This document shows, in pieces, positions 1-8,889 of a stretch of 64,000 nt of DNA. This DNA comes from Paenibacillus polygoni (GTDB lineage Bacteria; Bacillota; Bacilli; Paenibacillales; Paenibacillaceae), in the NCBI RefSeq assembly GCF_030263935.1, contig NZ_CP127162.1, positions 510,001-574,000 of the forward strand. The letters run 5' to 3'. The notes under the pieces are model-generated. The model was not told where the DNA came from. It ran no database searches and was given only the letters and a program-made list of their open reading frames with translations. The translations under genes and the position numbers were made by a program. Position 1 is the first letter of the stretch; each line of letters begins with the position of its first letter.

Positions 1-601
1 GGGAATGTCAGCAAAAGAGGCAGACGAGAGCTTAAAATACTGGCTTGAGAAATTTGAGGTACCCGAGTATTACGACAAACGAATTGAAGAACTTTCTAAG
101 GGGAATCAGCAGAAAATGGGTTTTATCGCTGCTGTTGTCCATCGCCCGCAAATCCTGATTTTAGATGAAGCATTTAGTGGTCTTGATCCCGTGAATGTGG
201 AACTGCTGAAATCAACGGTAAAAGAAATGCGAGATGAAGGAACTTCCATCTTGTTCTCGACACACCGAATGGAGCACGTCGAAGAGCTGTGTCAGAATAT
301 CACCATACTTCACCGCGGTAATTCCGTAGTAGAGGGAAGCATTAGAGAGATTAAATCTAGATACCCGCGGGAACAGGTACGTCTGATCACTTCAGAAGAG
401 GTGAGTGGACTGGAGCTGCTTCCGGGTGTTACGAAGGTGGAACGAATGGAGCGAGGCTATCTAATCACAATCCGTTCTATGGAGGCAGCCCAGCTTGTGC
501 TGCAAAAAGCATTAGAAACCGCTACAGTGGAGCATTTTGAGATTAAAGAACCGACATTGAATCAAATCTTTATCAAGGAGGTAGGAACAGGTAATGAATA
601 A
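1..601 (+). CDS. ABC transporter ATP-binding protein, C-terminal part (YhaQ/NatA-like), truncated by window start
   Basis: C-terminal two-thirds of an ABC ATPase that powers an ABC-2 exporter. The reading frame is open at the first base, so the true start and the Walker A motif lie outside the window; the ATG at 5 is internal. Visible motifs are the signature LSKGNQQ (about 92-112), Walker B ILILDEAFSGLD and the switch histidine FSTHRMEH. The C-terminal tail after the nucleotide-binding fold (last ~80 residues, ending EPTLNQIFIKEV) is typical of NatA/YhaQ proteins. It overlaps the downstream permease gene by 8 bp, so the two are translationally coupled subunits of one exporter. The substrate (Na+, peptide or drug) cannot be told from sequence. 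Confidence 0.93.
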   Translation, partial: GMSAKEADESLKYWLEKFEVPEYYDKRIEELSKGNQQKMGFIAAVVHRPQILILDEAFSGLDPVNVELLKSTVKEMRDEGTSILFSTHRMEHVEELCQNITILHRGNSVVEGSIREIKSRYPREQVRLITSEEVSGLELLPGVTKVERMERGYLITIRSMEAAQLVLQKALETATVEHFEIKEPTLNQIFIKEVGTGNE

Positions 602-1907
602 ACTTGGGACAATTATCGGATTTACCTACAAGCAGAAGGCAAAGACGAAAGCTTTTAAAGTGACGACCCTCATCCTTGTGATTCTGATGACGATTGGTAT
701 AAATCTTCCTTATCTTATTTCCTCTTTTACAGGTGAAGAAAAAGAGAACAGCAGCGCTACACGTGCAGAGGTTCCATCTATTGGTCTTGTGATAACGGAT
801 CCTGAGCAGCAAGCTGTTGGGGATGAACTAAAGCTCTATACCGACGGTCTTATTAATCCTGTATTTAAGCTTGTATCCTACGAGTCAGCCGAGGAATCGA
901 AGCTAGGCGAGGATGTAAATGATGGAATTATTGATGGATATGTAACGCTTGAGAATATGGAAGGATCTGCTTCACCTTTGGCTACCTACTATTCTCTCGA
1001 TGGGGATGTATCTTCCGAAGTGGCAACGTGGCTGCAACTTGCCATTCAAAATGCGAAAACAAAAGTGATCGCACAGAACTCGCTTACCGAACAACAGATT
1101 GCAGATATCAGCACACCGGTATCTCTGATTACGAAAGAAATGAATGTAGAAAATAGTTCAAGTACTGCTGATACAGAGGATTCCGCTTCCCAAGGTGTGA
1201 ACTATGCTTTTGTCTATGTGCTCATGATTCTATTCTTCTTCTCTACCGTAATGACAGGGAATATGATTGCTTCCGAAATTACCGCAGAGAAAAGCTCACG
1301 GATTATGGAAATCCTGATCACCAGTGTGTCTCCACTGACACAAATGTTTGGTAAAATCATCGGTATTTTCTTGCTCAGTTTGACGCAGATTGGGATCTTT
1401 GGACTTACGATCTTCGCAAATCTCATGCTGCCTCATAATAAAGAAATGCTCAGTTCCATGAACATTGATTTAACTTTACTTAATCTGGATGTACTCTTTT
1501 ACGGACTATTATTCTATATCTTTGGTTATTTCTTGTATGCGGTTCTGTTCGCTGCGATTGGTTCCATTGTCAGTCGTACAGAAGATTTAGGTCAGGCGCT
1601 TACACCAATGACAATGCTTTCTCTGGCTGCTTTCTATATCGGAATCTTCAGTATGGGAACACCGAACAGCTTACTTGTTCAAATCTCAAGTTACGTGCCG
1701 TTCACCGCTCCAACGGTAATGATTCTTCGGGTCGGAATGGGAGAGATCGCTGTTTGGCAGATATGGGTATCACTAGTCATTTTGATTGCAGCAATCTTAG
1801 GTTTCGGATGGTTGTCAGCGAAGATTTATCGTACGGGCGTATTGATGTACGGTAAACGTCCGAGCGTAGCGGAACTTCGTAAGGCGATGAAGGCTTTTAA
1901 AATGTAA
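594..1907 (+). CDS. ABC-2 type permease (YhaP/NatB-like)
   Basis: Membrane subunit of the exporter whose ATPase ends just upstream. 437 residues: an N-terminal transmembrane helix (about 22-45), a large extracytoplasmic domain (about 46-200) and five to six further helices from residue 203 on, the standard ABC-2 architecture of NatB/YhaP. The conserved ABC-2 stretch around residues 222-245 (ITAEKSSRIMEILITSVSP) is intact. The ATG at 594 follows AAGGAGG inside the ATPase gene and overlaps its end by 8 bp. No regulator is visible for this pair; the promoter is upstream of the window. Proposed role is ATP-driven export; substrate unknown. Confidence 0.92.
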   Translation: MNKLGTIIGFTYKQKAKTKAFKVTTLILVILMTIGINLPYLISSFTGEEKENSSATRAEVPSIGLVITDPEQQAVGDELKLYTDGLINPVFKLVSYESAEESKLGEDVNDGIIDGYVTLENMEGSASPLATYYSLDGDVSSEVATWLQLAIQNAKTKVIAQNSLTEQQIADISTPVSLITKEMNVENSSSTADTEDSASQGVNYAFVYVLMILFFFSTVMTGNMIASEITAEKSSRIMEILITSVSPLTQMFGKIIGIFLLSLTQIGIFGLTIFANLMLPHNKEMLSSMNIDLTLLNLDVLFYGLLFYIFGYFLYAVLFAAIGSIVSRTEDLGQALTPMTMLSLAAFYIGIFSMGTPNSLLVQISSYVPFTAPTVMILRVGMGEIAVWQIWVSLVILIAAILGFGWLSAKIYRTGVLMYGKRPSVAELRKAMKAFKM

Positions 1908-1980
1908 TAAAAATGAGTTGATTTTTATTTAAGGTACTACTGGATTACATTCTATTATTCATAAATAAGGAGAATCTAAC

Positions 1981-3186
1981 ATGAACCATTGGAAAAAATC
2001 GCTCTTATCGCTCATTATTTCAGCAGGTATGCTCGCCTCAGCGGCCCCTGTATTAGCTGCACCACAGCAACCGGTACTAAAGATAAACGATCAAAAAGTT
2101 GAATTTGCAACAAGTACACCTATTGTTGACCAGGGCACAACGATGGTGCCGCTGAGAACAACACTCGAGGCTCTAAATGTTAAGCTGTCCCATGTCCAGG
2201 ATGGAACCATTCAAGCGGTTGTTGACGGCAAGCAGATCACGCTGAAAAGCAAGACGAAGCTGATTAACGGTGTAACCTATGTTCCAATTCGTACGGTGGG
2301 AGAAGCCGCAGGTTACGAAGTACGTTGGGATAAGAAGTCTGGTACTGTACTTTTGGTTTCCAAAACAACGGGTGAAGCTGCTCGCGGTTTCATGTGGGAA
2401 GTGGAGAACAACGGGAATACCGTGTATCTCGTTGGATCGATGCATATTGCGGATGATAGTTTCTATCCACTGCGTTCAGAGTATGAGGAAGCTTTTGCTG
2501 AGGCGGATTATTTAGGTGTAGAGATCGATATTAGCAAAGCCGTAGATGAAGAGCAGCAAAAATTGATTGCGAATATGGGAATGTACCAGGATGGAACTAC
2601 GCTGAAGGACCATGTATCCAAGGAAACTTATGTGAAGCTTGAAGAAATTCTAAAGCAAAATGGAATGGAAAAGAACGCACTAGATGCATATAAGCCTTGG
2701 GTAGTCGAGACAACGATCAGTACTCTGAAAACAATGACAGCAGGGTACGAAGCGGCTGCAGGTATCGATCTATATTTCATCCAGAAAGCGATGGAGCGCA
2801 AAATACCAGTTCTGGAGCTAGAATCCTATGAGTCCCAACTTGGCATGTTTGATGATTTCTCCAAGGAGCTGCAGGAGCGGAATTTGAAGACTGCGCTAGA
2901 CAATTTTGATGCCCTGAATGATAGTGTGGACCAAATGGCCGATATGTGGAAATCAGGAAATGATGAAATGTTACTTGAATTCACCAACAGCATGGCTGTC
3001 GAACCTGAGTTTTATAAAGCGATGCTGGTTGATCGAAATATCGGGATGGCGGATAAAATCGACGGTTACCTGAAAAGTGACAAGAAAGAAGAGTATTTCA
3101 TCGTTGTTGGCGCAGGACACTATCTGGGTGAACATGGCGTTATAAAGCTGCTTCAGGATAAAGGGTACACAGTGGTACGCAAATAA
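1981..3186 (+). CDS. Secreted TraB/GumN family protein with copper amine oxidase N-terminal-like domain
   Basis: 401 residues. A signal peptide (1-27, ending VLAA) is followed by a copper amine oxidase N-terminal-like beta domain (about 30-127), a module Paenibacilli commonly use as a cell-surface stalk, and then a TraB/GumN domain (about 135-400). The two hallmark TraB motifs GSMH (about 153) and GAGHYLGEHG (about 377) are present; in the family these are proposed metal-binding/catalytic residues of a Tiki-like metalloprotease. AAGGAG lies 8 bases before the ATG. It is transcribed alone, 73 bp after the ABC permease, with a terminator downstream. Substrate is unknown. Confidence 0.88.
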   Translation: MNHWKKSLLSLIISAGMLASAAPVLAAPQQPVLKINDQKVEFATSTPIVDQGTTMVPLRTTLEALNVKLSHVQDGTIQAVVDGKQITLKSKTKLINGVTYVPIRTVGEAAGYEVRWDKKSGTVLLVSKTTGEAARGFMWEVENNGNTVYLVGSMHIADDSFYPLRSEYEEAFAEADYLGVEIDISKAVDEEQQKLIANMGMYQDGTTLKDHVSKETYVKLEEILKQNGMEKNALDAYKPWVVETTISTLKTMTAGYEAAAGIDLYFIQKAMERKIPVLELESYESQLGMFDDFSKELQERNLKTALDNFDALNDSVDQMADMWKSGNDEMLLEFTNSMAVEPEFYKAMLVDRNIGMADKIDGYLKSDKKEEYFIVVGAGHYLGEHGVIKLLQDKGYTVVRK

Positions 3187-3233
3187 AGGACTAATTTTAA
3201 AACAGTGGTTTGTCTGATTGAATTTATTGGATC

Positions 3234-3299
3234 ATGCCTCCTTAGGACTGACGGTACACCTGTTTGGGTGAGCCGATGAGTTCAAGGGGGCATTTTTTT
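3234..3299 (+). terminator. Rho-independent terminator after the TraB gene
   Basis: Imperfect inverted repeat ATGCCTCCTTAGGACT / AGTTCAAGGGGGCAT followed by seven T. It lies 47 bp after the stop codon. Confidence 0.7.
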
Positions 3300-3322
3300 A
3301 AAAAACAAGATCATGACTTTGA

Positions 3323-3772
3323 TCAGAGTAGATCTTTTGTTTTTGCCAACTTAACAGTGAGGAGTCCTGATAATGGTTTTCCATTTTTAGCGGCGATGCT
3401 GATCCAGTGAGTACCTGTTGACCAAGGTTTAATACCCTTTTTAGCCAACTGTTCGCCAGGAGCTAAGGTAAAAAACATCTTTTCTTTTCCTGTAAGTGTA
3501 TTCTGGGTAACCCTGACAGTGACAGTATCAGATGATGTGTTATGAATCCAGATCTTTGCCCAGCCGTAATATGGTTCGATATAGAAATTATTTTTATAGG
3601 TAGTGCCTAAAAAGGACTCGTTTTTATACTCATAATCAACATCAAGAGTTTGGATGTCTTGGGATCGGGTCACTGTTTCGTTTGAGGCAAACACAGGAAT
3701 TACGCTCAGAACGGTGACACTAGCTAAAGTGAATGCCATCACTATCTTGGTTACATGGTTCATTTGTTTCAT
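3323..3772 (-). CDS. Putative secreted protein of unknown function
   Basis: I do not recognise the family. From the ATG at 3772, which has GGAGG about 12 bases upstream, the product is 149 residues with a clear signal peptide (MKQMNHVTKIVMAFTLASVT..., cleavage after VFA). The mature part is about 120 residues, rich in beta-forming and aromatic residues, with a WIHNTSSDTVTVRV stretch suggesting an immunoglobulin- or lectin-like beta sandwich. The frame stays open upstream to 3892 but that stretch lacks a ribosome binding site. It is convergent with the TraB gene and stands alone. Secretion is well supported; role unknown. Confidence 0.72.
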   Translation of the reverse strand: MKQMNHVTKIVMAFTLASVTVLSVIPVFASNETVTRSQDIQTLDVDYEYKNESFLGTTYKNNFYIEPYYGWAKIWIHNTSSDTVTVRVTQNTLTGKEKMFFTLAPGEQLAKKGIKPWSTGTHWISIAAKNGKPLSGLLTVKLAKTKDLL

Positions 3773-4064
3773 AGTAATAATATTCCTCCAAGCTTGTAAT
3801 GTAGTAAATATTATCCAATAAAATGTATAAGAGAGCAACTTTTTCGCTATGCGTTCTTTAACTGATCGGAATAAAACGCATAACATAAACATGATGGGGG
3901 CTGAATGCAGCCCACTTCATTAATTGAAACCGTTCCCCTAAAATTCATTTATTTAAACCAGCTCATTTTATGGGTTGGTTTTTTTATTTTGGAAAAAAAC
4001 TCTTTACTTTTCTAAAGAAATTTGGTTTTGTGTATAAAGAAATTTATATAGGAAGAGGTAAGAC

Positions 4065-4589
4065 ATGAAACGAATGAACGTCGAAGGATATCTATCAAAA
4101 ATGAAAGGAGCAGGTAGCAGTCCGCTGCAAATTGATGTAAAAGATTCACTGACTGGACTGATCGGAGGGTTCTTAACCATCTCGATTTTAGCCTTCCTCA
4201 CAAGTATGACATCTTCCGAATGGTTAATGGCTCCATTTGGAGCAAGCTGTGTACTGGCATTTAGTGTGTGGAATGCTCCTTTATCACAGCCTCGGAATAT
4301 TATCGGCGGTCACTTTGTATCGGCACTCGTTGGGTTAGTTGCCTACCATCTCATTGGTGCTAAACCTTGGGCGATTGGACTTGCTGTGGGCTTAGCAATT
4401 TCACTGATGATGTTAACGAAGACGACCCATCCGCCAGCTGGAGCAGACCCCATCATTATTATGCTGGGCGGATATGGGTGGAGTTATCTTGTTTCACCTG
4501 TACTTATTGGTTCTCTGATCATCGTGCTCATCGCACTCATCATCAACAACATGCGGAGTAATCGTGCATATCCGACTTTTTGGATCTAG
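4065..4589 (+). CDS. HPP family integral membrane protein
   Basis: 174 residues with four predicted membrane helices (roughly 30-50, 55-75, 82-120 and 140-165) and the family-defining THPPAGADP motif near residue 125. HPP proteins are small inner-membrane proteins; a plant chloroplast member has been linked to nitrite transport, but bacterial function is not settled. The ATG follows GGAAGAGG. The 3' end overlaps the convergent LysR gene by 4 bp, with no terminator between them, so readthrough antisense transcription of both tails is likely. Confidence 0.88.
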   Translation: MKRMNVEGYLSKMKGAGSSPLQIDVKDSLTGLIGGFLTISILAFLTSMTSSEWLMAPFGASCVLAFSVWNAPLSQPRNIIGGHFVSALVGLVAYHLIGAKPWAIGLAVGLAISLMMLTKTTHPPAGADPIIIMLGGYGWSYLVSPVLIGSLIIVLIALIINNMRSNRAYPTFWI

Positions 4590-5494
4590 TTATAAGTAGA
4601 TATAGATGAAGAGGAAGTAAGTAACTCAATTAGTTTTTGAGCGGACTTGCTGAGATAATGCTGCTTTAGCCAGATCACGGCAGAACTAGAGGTGGCTTGA
4701 GGACCATTAATTTCATATGTCTGAATATCACGGTTATCATATCGGTGTAATGAGGAACGCGGGAGTATAGATGCCCCAAAACCGGAAGCTACAAGTTCTA
4801 CCAATATCCCTATATCGGAACATTCCCCGACAATAGCAGGAGAGAGTCCCCGAGCATGAAATTGATCCAAGATTAAATGATAGAGTCCAAGTCCCTCCGT
4901 GCTAGGGAGGATAAGTGGATATTCCGAAATGGCCTCATAGGAAATAGCACCGTTTGCTGTGACCGATTGAGGCGGGGAATCCTCTTTTCCTGTGACAAAG
5001 TATAAAGGTTCTGCGCCTACAATCGCGTAATCATAATCTTCAAGTGAAATGGGGAGGCGCACAATCGCTACATCAAGGATCTTTTCTTTTACTAGCTTAG
5101 CAAGTGTGTTTGTCTCATTCTGCTGAATTTTGAAGGTTACTTTGGGATAAAGGGTGCGAAACGTACTCAAAATCTCAGGGAGCCGCTCATCAGATAGTGT
5201 ATTAATTCCAATAGAAAGTTTACCTCGTACACCAATTCCCGATTCTTTCACTTCGGCTTTCGCTTCTTCCATCATCCGTGTGATGCTGAGTGCATGCTCA
5301 TACAGTGTTTTACCTGCAGAGGTAATCTCAAGGTGTCGTCCATTTCGATGAAACAGCGTTACACCGAGTTCCGTTTCCATCATCTTTAGCTGCTGACTAA
5401 GCGGAGGCTGAGACATGTGGAGTCTCTGTGCAGCGGAAGTCACCTGCAGTTCTTCTGCAAGCGCGATAAAATAACGTAATTGCTTAATATCCAT
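4586..5494 (-). CDS. LysR family transcriptional regulator
   Basis: 302 residues, the normal LTTR length. The N-terminal winged helix (1-60) has the diagnostic AAQRLHMSQPPLSQQLK recognition region, and residues 90-295 form the periplasmic-binding-like inducer domain. It is divergent from the ankyrin lipoprotein gene, with a candidate T-N11-A LysR box (5520-5534) 26 bp before its start, so autoregulation and control of the divergent transcript are plausible. It also converges on, and overlaps, the HPP gene. The inducer cannot be inferred. Confidence 0.93.
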   Translation of the reverse strand: MDIKQLRYFIALAEELQVTSAAQRLHMSQPPLSQQLKMMETELGVTLFHRNGRHLEITSAGKTLYEHALSITRMMEEAKAEVKESGIGVRGKLSIGINTLSDERLPEILSTFRTLYPKVTFKIQQNETNTLAKLVKEKILDVAIVRLPISLEDYDYAIVGAEPLYFVTGKEDSPPQSVTANGAISYEAISEYPLILPSTEGLGLYHLILDQFHARGLSPAIVGECSDIGILVELVASGFGASILPRSSLHRYDNRDIQTYEINGPQATSSSAVIWLKQHYLSKSAQKLIELLTSSSSISTYN

Positions 5495-5519
5495 AGGTAA
5501 GCTCTCCTTGTCGATATCT

Positions 5520-5534
5520 ATATGAATTCCATAT
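5520..5534. promoter_or_regulatory. Candidate LysR-type operator (T-N11-A)
   Basis: ATATGAATTCCATAT has perfect 5-bp arms (ATATG/CATAT) and contains TATGAATTCCATA, the T-N11-A core used by LysR regulators. It lies between the divergent LysR and ankyrin lipoprotein genes, where such sites normally sit. Which gene it controls is inference. Confidence 0.5.
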
Positions 5535-5615
5535 ACTTTTGCAAGGTATTAAATATTTTTAATATAGTTATGCTCATGATACCATACAAACATAGCATAG
5601 CGATGGAGGGATAAT

Positions 5616-6323
5616 GTGAGGTTGCCTGGAGCAGGAATCATTTGTGTACTTGTACTCATGCTTTTAGGTTGTAATCATCCTTCGAATGAACCATCTAGGG
5701 AAGAAGTAAACAAGGAAGGTGGAGAAGTGATGCCAACAGAACTAATCAAGGCAGCTGAACGTGGTGAAACAGACCGAGTCTTAGCATTAGTGGAATCAGG
5801 TGTAGATATAAATACAACAGATGCCAAAGGACGGACAGCGATCCTGGCAGCGACTCATAACGATAAGCAAGATACGTTAAAAGCATTGATTGATGCAGGG
5901 GCCGATCTCAATCTCCAGGATCAACGGAATGACAATCCACTGCTCTATGCAGGTGCCGAGGGCAAGTTAGAGATCGTGAAGCTAATGGTGGAAGCTGGGG
6001 CGAATACCCGCATAACGAATCGTTTTGGCGGCACTGCCCTTATTCCTGCTGCTGACCGAGGTCATGTGGAGATTGTAGAGTATTTACTTCAGCATTCGGA
6101 TGTAGATATTGATCATGTCAACAATTTAGGATGGACTGCTCTGCTTGAAGCTGTCATTCTTGGCGATGGCGGGGTAAACCATACCCAAATTGTGAAACTG
6201 CTTGTCTCTCATGGAGCGGATGTTAATCTGGCCGACAGTGATGGGGTTACGCCTTTACAGCATGCCAAGAGGCATGGTTACACCGAAATGATTTCCATTT
6301 TAGAACAGGCAGGGGCTAAATAA
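5616..6323 (+). CDS. Ankyrin-repeat lipoprotein
   Basis: 235 residues starting with GTG behind GGAGGG. The short hydrophobic N-terminus ends in a lipobox (LMLLGC, Cys at 19), so the protein should be lipid-anchored outside the membrane. Residues about 40-235 consist of five to six ankyrin repeats, recognisable by repeated G-T-A-L/A...A...G..E.VK.L...GAD patterns. Ankyrin domains bind proteins, so this is probably a surface partner or inhibitor protein. It is 60 bp upstream of the NCS2 permease and on the same strand with no terminator between, so they may be cotranscribed. The spacer carries a short direct repeat (AAGATATAC twice). Confidence 0.85.
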   Translation: MRLPGAGIICVLVLMLLGCNHPSNEPSREEVNKEGGEVMPTELIKAAERGETDRVLALVESGVDINTTDAKGRTAILAATHNDKQDTLKALIDAGADLNLQDQRNDNPLLYAGAEGKLEIVKLMVEAGANTRITNRFGGTALIPAADRGHVEIVEYLLQHSDVDIDHVNNLGWTALLEAVILGDGGVNHTQIVKLLVSHGADVNLADSDGVTPLQHAKRHGYTEMISILEQAGAK

Positions 6324-6382
6324 AGATATACAAAGATATACAAAGATTATGTAATTATGATGGTGAAAGATGGGAAATAGAA

Positions 6383-7768
6383 ATGATGGAACAGTTGAAA
6401 TCAAGATATTCATTTAGTGTGCTGCTTGCCGGTGTGCAGTGGCTTTTCTTTTTGTTTACAAACACAGTTATGGTACCACTATCCATTGGTCATGCACTTG
6501 GGCTTGCGCCGGGTGAGATTGCTGGGTCGATGCAGCGTTCCTTCATACTGACCGGAATTCTCTGTATCGTACAATTGATATGGGGGCATCGTTATGCTCT
6601 CATGGATGGGCCAGCTGGCGTATGGTGGGGACTTGTTCTCAGTATATGCGCGTCTGCACCGGCGATGGGGCTTTCTCTCGGATCGGTCGCAGCAAGTTTA
6701 ACCAGCGGTTTTGTTTTATCAAGTATACTCGTAATTATCCTTACGCTGTGCGGCTTTCTTAAAGTGCTTCAGCGTATTTTTACGCCAATTGTTATGGGTG
6801 TGTATTTGCTTCTGCTCACATTTCAGCTGGCCAACACCTTTTTTAAAGGCATGATCGGATATGATCAGACAGGGAAATGGGATTTGTCGCTTGCCGGTCT
6901 GTCACTCTTCATTATTGTGGTTGTCGCCATTATTCATATTAAAGGGAAAGGTAAATTCGGACAGTTTTCTTTGCTGAGCGGAATTGTTGTAGGCTGGATT
7001 GCTTATGCGATTTTGTTCGGGGGCGGAGAGAGTGCGCGCTCTGTTGCGGAAGGAGCAAATGGAGTGTGGCACTGGTTTCCATGGGGAACACCACAGCTTG
7101 AGCCGGGGATTATCTTAGTTGGTCTGATCGCGGGCCTTGTGAATATGACGAATACCTTAACGAGCTTAATCGCAGCAAGTAAAATGTATCAGAGAGAGAC
7201 AACCGAGAAACAGTACAGAAGATCCTTTTTGTTTACGAATTTCTTTTCCATTCTGGGCGGTTGTCTCGGGCTCATTCCCTTTGGTACGTTTGCTTCCTCT
7301 ATTGGTTTTCTTGAAAATACGAAGGTACTGCGGCGAGCTGCTCTATTCGCAGGCTCCGTCATGTTTATCTTGGTAGGGGTATTTCCTTCTCTCAGCGGAT
7401 GGTTAGCGCAGCTTCCTTTATCGGTTGGGAACGCAGTGCTCTTTGCAGCTTATTTGCAAATGTTTGGTACAGCGATTCGGACGTTCCAAGGGGCGGTTTT
7501 CAATCCGAAAACGATCTATCGTGTGGCTCTTCCGGTACTCATAGGAATCAGCATCATGAATATACCTTCTTCTGCGTTTACCGAGTTTCCACCGCTCTTA
7601 ACCCCGATTCTGTCTAATGGACTTGTGATTGGTGTTGTCATGGTGATTATCCTAGAGAATTTTGTGCGCTGGGATAAATATGAGACGAAAATACCTCAAA
7701 AAGAAATGAATTCTGCAGCCGAGTCTGCTGTTAAAGAGAAGGTTGCGACAGCGACTTCTGTAAATTAA
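6383..7768 (+). CDS. NCS2 family purine/pyrimidine permease
   Basis: 461 residues of almost continuous hydrophobic helices, consistent with the 14-segment fold of the nucleobase:cation symporter-2 family. The first helix region (FSVLLAGVQWLFFLFTNTVM) and the later GLVNMTNTLTSLIAASK segment resemble the conserved regions of uracil/xanthine permeases such as B. subtilis YwdJ. It should import a nucleobase with H+ or Na+. The C-terminal ~30 residues are polar and cytoplasmic. The closest relatives have not all been assayed, so the base specificity is open. A strong terminator follows. Confidence 0.87.
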   Translation: MMEQLKSRYSFSVLLAGVQWLFFLFTNTVMVPLSIGHALGLAPGEIAGSMQRSFILTGILCIVQLIWGHRYALMDGPAGVWWGLVLSICASAPAMGLSLGSVAASLTSGFVLSSILVIILTLCGFLKVLQRIFTPIVMGVYLLLLTFQLANTFFKGMIGYDQTGKWDLSLAGLSLFIIVVVAIIHIKGKGKFGQFSLLSGIVVGWIAYAILFGGGESARSVAEGANGVWHWFPWGTPQLEPGIILVGLIAGLVNMTNTLTSLIAASKMYQRETTEKQYRRSFLFTNFFSILGGCLGLIPFGTFASSIGFLENTKVLRRAALFAGSVMFILVGVFPSLSGWLAQLPLSVGNAVLFAAYLQMFGTAIRTFQGAVFNPKTIYRVALPVLIGISIMNIPSSAFTEFPPLLTPILSNGLVIGVVMVIILENFVRWDKYETKIPQKEMNSAAESAVKEKVATATSVN

Positions 7769-7833
7769 TTATTCGAAATGTTCGTATGCACTATAAATTC
7801 GTTCTAAAGTATTCATTAGATATGAAGGCCAGC

Positions 7834-7869
7834 CTGCTCGATCCTTACCATGGGTCGGGCAGTTTTTTT
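7834..7869 (+). terminator. Rho-independent terminator after the permease gene
   Basis: Eleven-base-pair stem (CTGCTCGATCC / GGGTCGGGCAG, counting G-U pairs) with a 6-nt loop, followed by seven T. Confidence 0.85.
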
Positions 7870-8105
7870 GTTGATGAAAATACGGTGTAACGATTGGCTT
7901 TAGGAAAACTTTTGATAGTGCAGCTTAGGCTGAGTTGTGGTTCGTATTCAGAGAAGGCGAGATTGGAGGGAGTAAGTCTTCGATCTGATGTGAGGGAGCT
8001 GCACTGTGACTCATCAATATAATTAATAAATGTTAATATATTTCGTCCTAGGGTAATAGAGAGTAGGGATTGATTCTATTTATACATGAACATCGAGAGG
8101 AGTTG
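7870..8105 (+). other. Leader region with long-range inverted repeat upstream of the Cys-rich protein gene
   Basis: No gene is visible here. The region has perfect 9-bp arms AGTGCAGCT (7917-7925) and AGCTGCACT (7997-8005) separated by about 70 nt. In a transcript these would close a large stem-loop shortly upstream of the copper-binding protein gene. No known riboswitch class is recognised. Confidence 0.4.
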
Positions 8106-8111
8106 CGTACG

Positions 8112-8441
8112 ATGATAAACCAAAATTACAAAGAGTGTATTGAAGCGTGTTTAAAATGTATGGCTGCTTGTAACCACTGTTATTCATCTTGCTTGGATGA
8201 GGAACACGTTGAAATGATGAAAGAATGCATCCGACTGGACCGGGAATGTGCTGATCTATGCGAGTTTGCAGCGCATGCCATGTCAATGAACAGTAGTTAT
8301 GCGAAAGCCATTTGTCTAGCTTGTGCAGAGGCTTGCGAAGCATGCGGTAACGAATGTAAAAAACATGACCACGACCATTGTCAGCAATGTGCAGAAGCAT
8401 GTTTTGCTTGTGCAAAAATTTGCCGTGAAATGGCAGCTTAA
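8112..8441 (+). CDS. Cys-rich four-helix bundle copper-binding protein (DUF326/Csp-like)
   Basis: 109 residues, about 20 of them Cys, arranged as repeated C-x3-C, C-x2-C and C-x6-C motifs along predicted helices (for example CIEACLKCMAACNHC and CAEACEACGNECKKH). This is the pattern of cytosolic copper storage proteins and B. subtilis YhjQ-type proteins, which hold many Cu(I) ions in the core of a four-helix bundle. There is no export signal, so it is probably cytosolic. I place the start at the ATG at 8112, preceded by GAGAGGAG; an upstream in-frame extension to 8070 lacks a ribosome site. It is monocistronic. Other copper genes (CopC-CopD) lie 26 kb away. Confidence 0.87.
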   Translation: MINQNYKECIEACLKCMAACNHCYSSCLDEEHVEMMKECIRLDRECADLCEFAAHAMSMNSSYAKAICLACAEACEACGNECKKHDHDHCQQCAEACFACAKICREMAA

Positions 8442-8622
8442 TGGTTCAGGTTATAAAGAAGTAAAGAAAGATGGGCTCTGTATTGAACAGAGGTCATCTT
8501 TTTCGATTTTTTCCCTATAGTTATTGTAGCAGCAGATCATATAGTCTTTAATTTTTGTCTTTTCAAAATGGTGATTTCTAAAGAATATATGATACAATGC
8601 AATAGCTTGGGAGGTGAAAGAA

Positions 8623-8835
8623 ATGAAGAATAAAGTGGTAGCCGGTGTACTAGCTATTTTGCTTGGATCATTAGGTATACATAAATTTTATTTAGGAAGA
8701 ATTGGTTGGGGCATAGCGTACCTTCTTTTATCATGGACGGCCATTCCAGGATTTCTGGGGCTGATTGAGGGGATTATTTATCTTGTGAAATCGGATGAAG
8801 ATTTTAACGCCAAATATAATAGCAAGTATGTATAA
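8623..8835 (+). CDS. TM2 domain-containing small membrane protein
   Basis: 70 residues. Nearly the whole protein is a TM2 domain: two hydrophobic helices separated by a short loop, with the family signature GxxGxHKFYLGR (residues about 15-24) and a second helix ending GLIEGIIYL. The start chosen is the ATG at 8623 with GGGAGGTG seven bases upstream; the GTG at 8614 is part of that ribosome site. TM2 proteins are widespread and mostly of unknown function. A hairpin terminator follows at once. Confidence 0.87.
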   Translation: MKNKVVAGVLAILLGSLGIHKFYLGRIGWGIAYLLLSWTAIPGFLGLIEGIIYLVKSDEDFNAKYNSKYV

Positions 8836-8845
8836 TACATGATGC

Positions 8846-8889
8846 AACAGCCATTCCCCCGTAGGAATACCAGGTAATGGCTGTTTTTT
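8846..8889 (+). terminator. Rho-independent terminator after the TM2 gene
   Basis: Ten-base-pair perfect stem AACAGCCATT / AATGGCTGTT followed by a T run. Its 3' end touches the last codon of the convergent LCP gene. Confidence 0.85.

Noticed and set aside
5..601. Complete ABC ATPase gene starting at the ATG at position 5
   Set aside because: The product would lack the Walker A region, and the frame is open to the window edge; the gene is cut by the window.
573..812. Minus-strand frames opposite strong genes across the window (for example here, 21342-22160 and 44159-44719)
   Set aside because: They lie wholly opposite clear coding genes, lack ribosome sites and resemble no family; they are antisense shadows.
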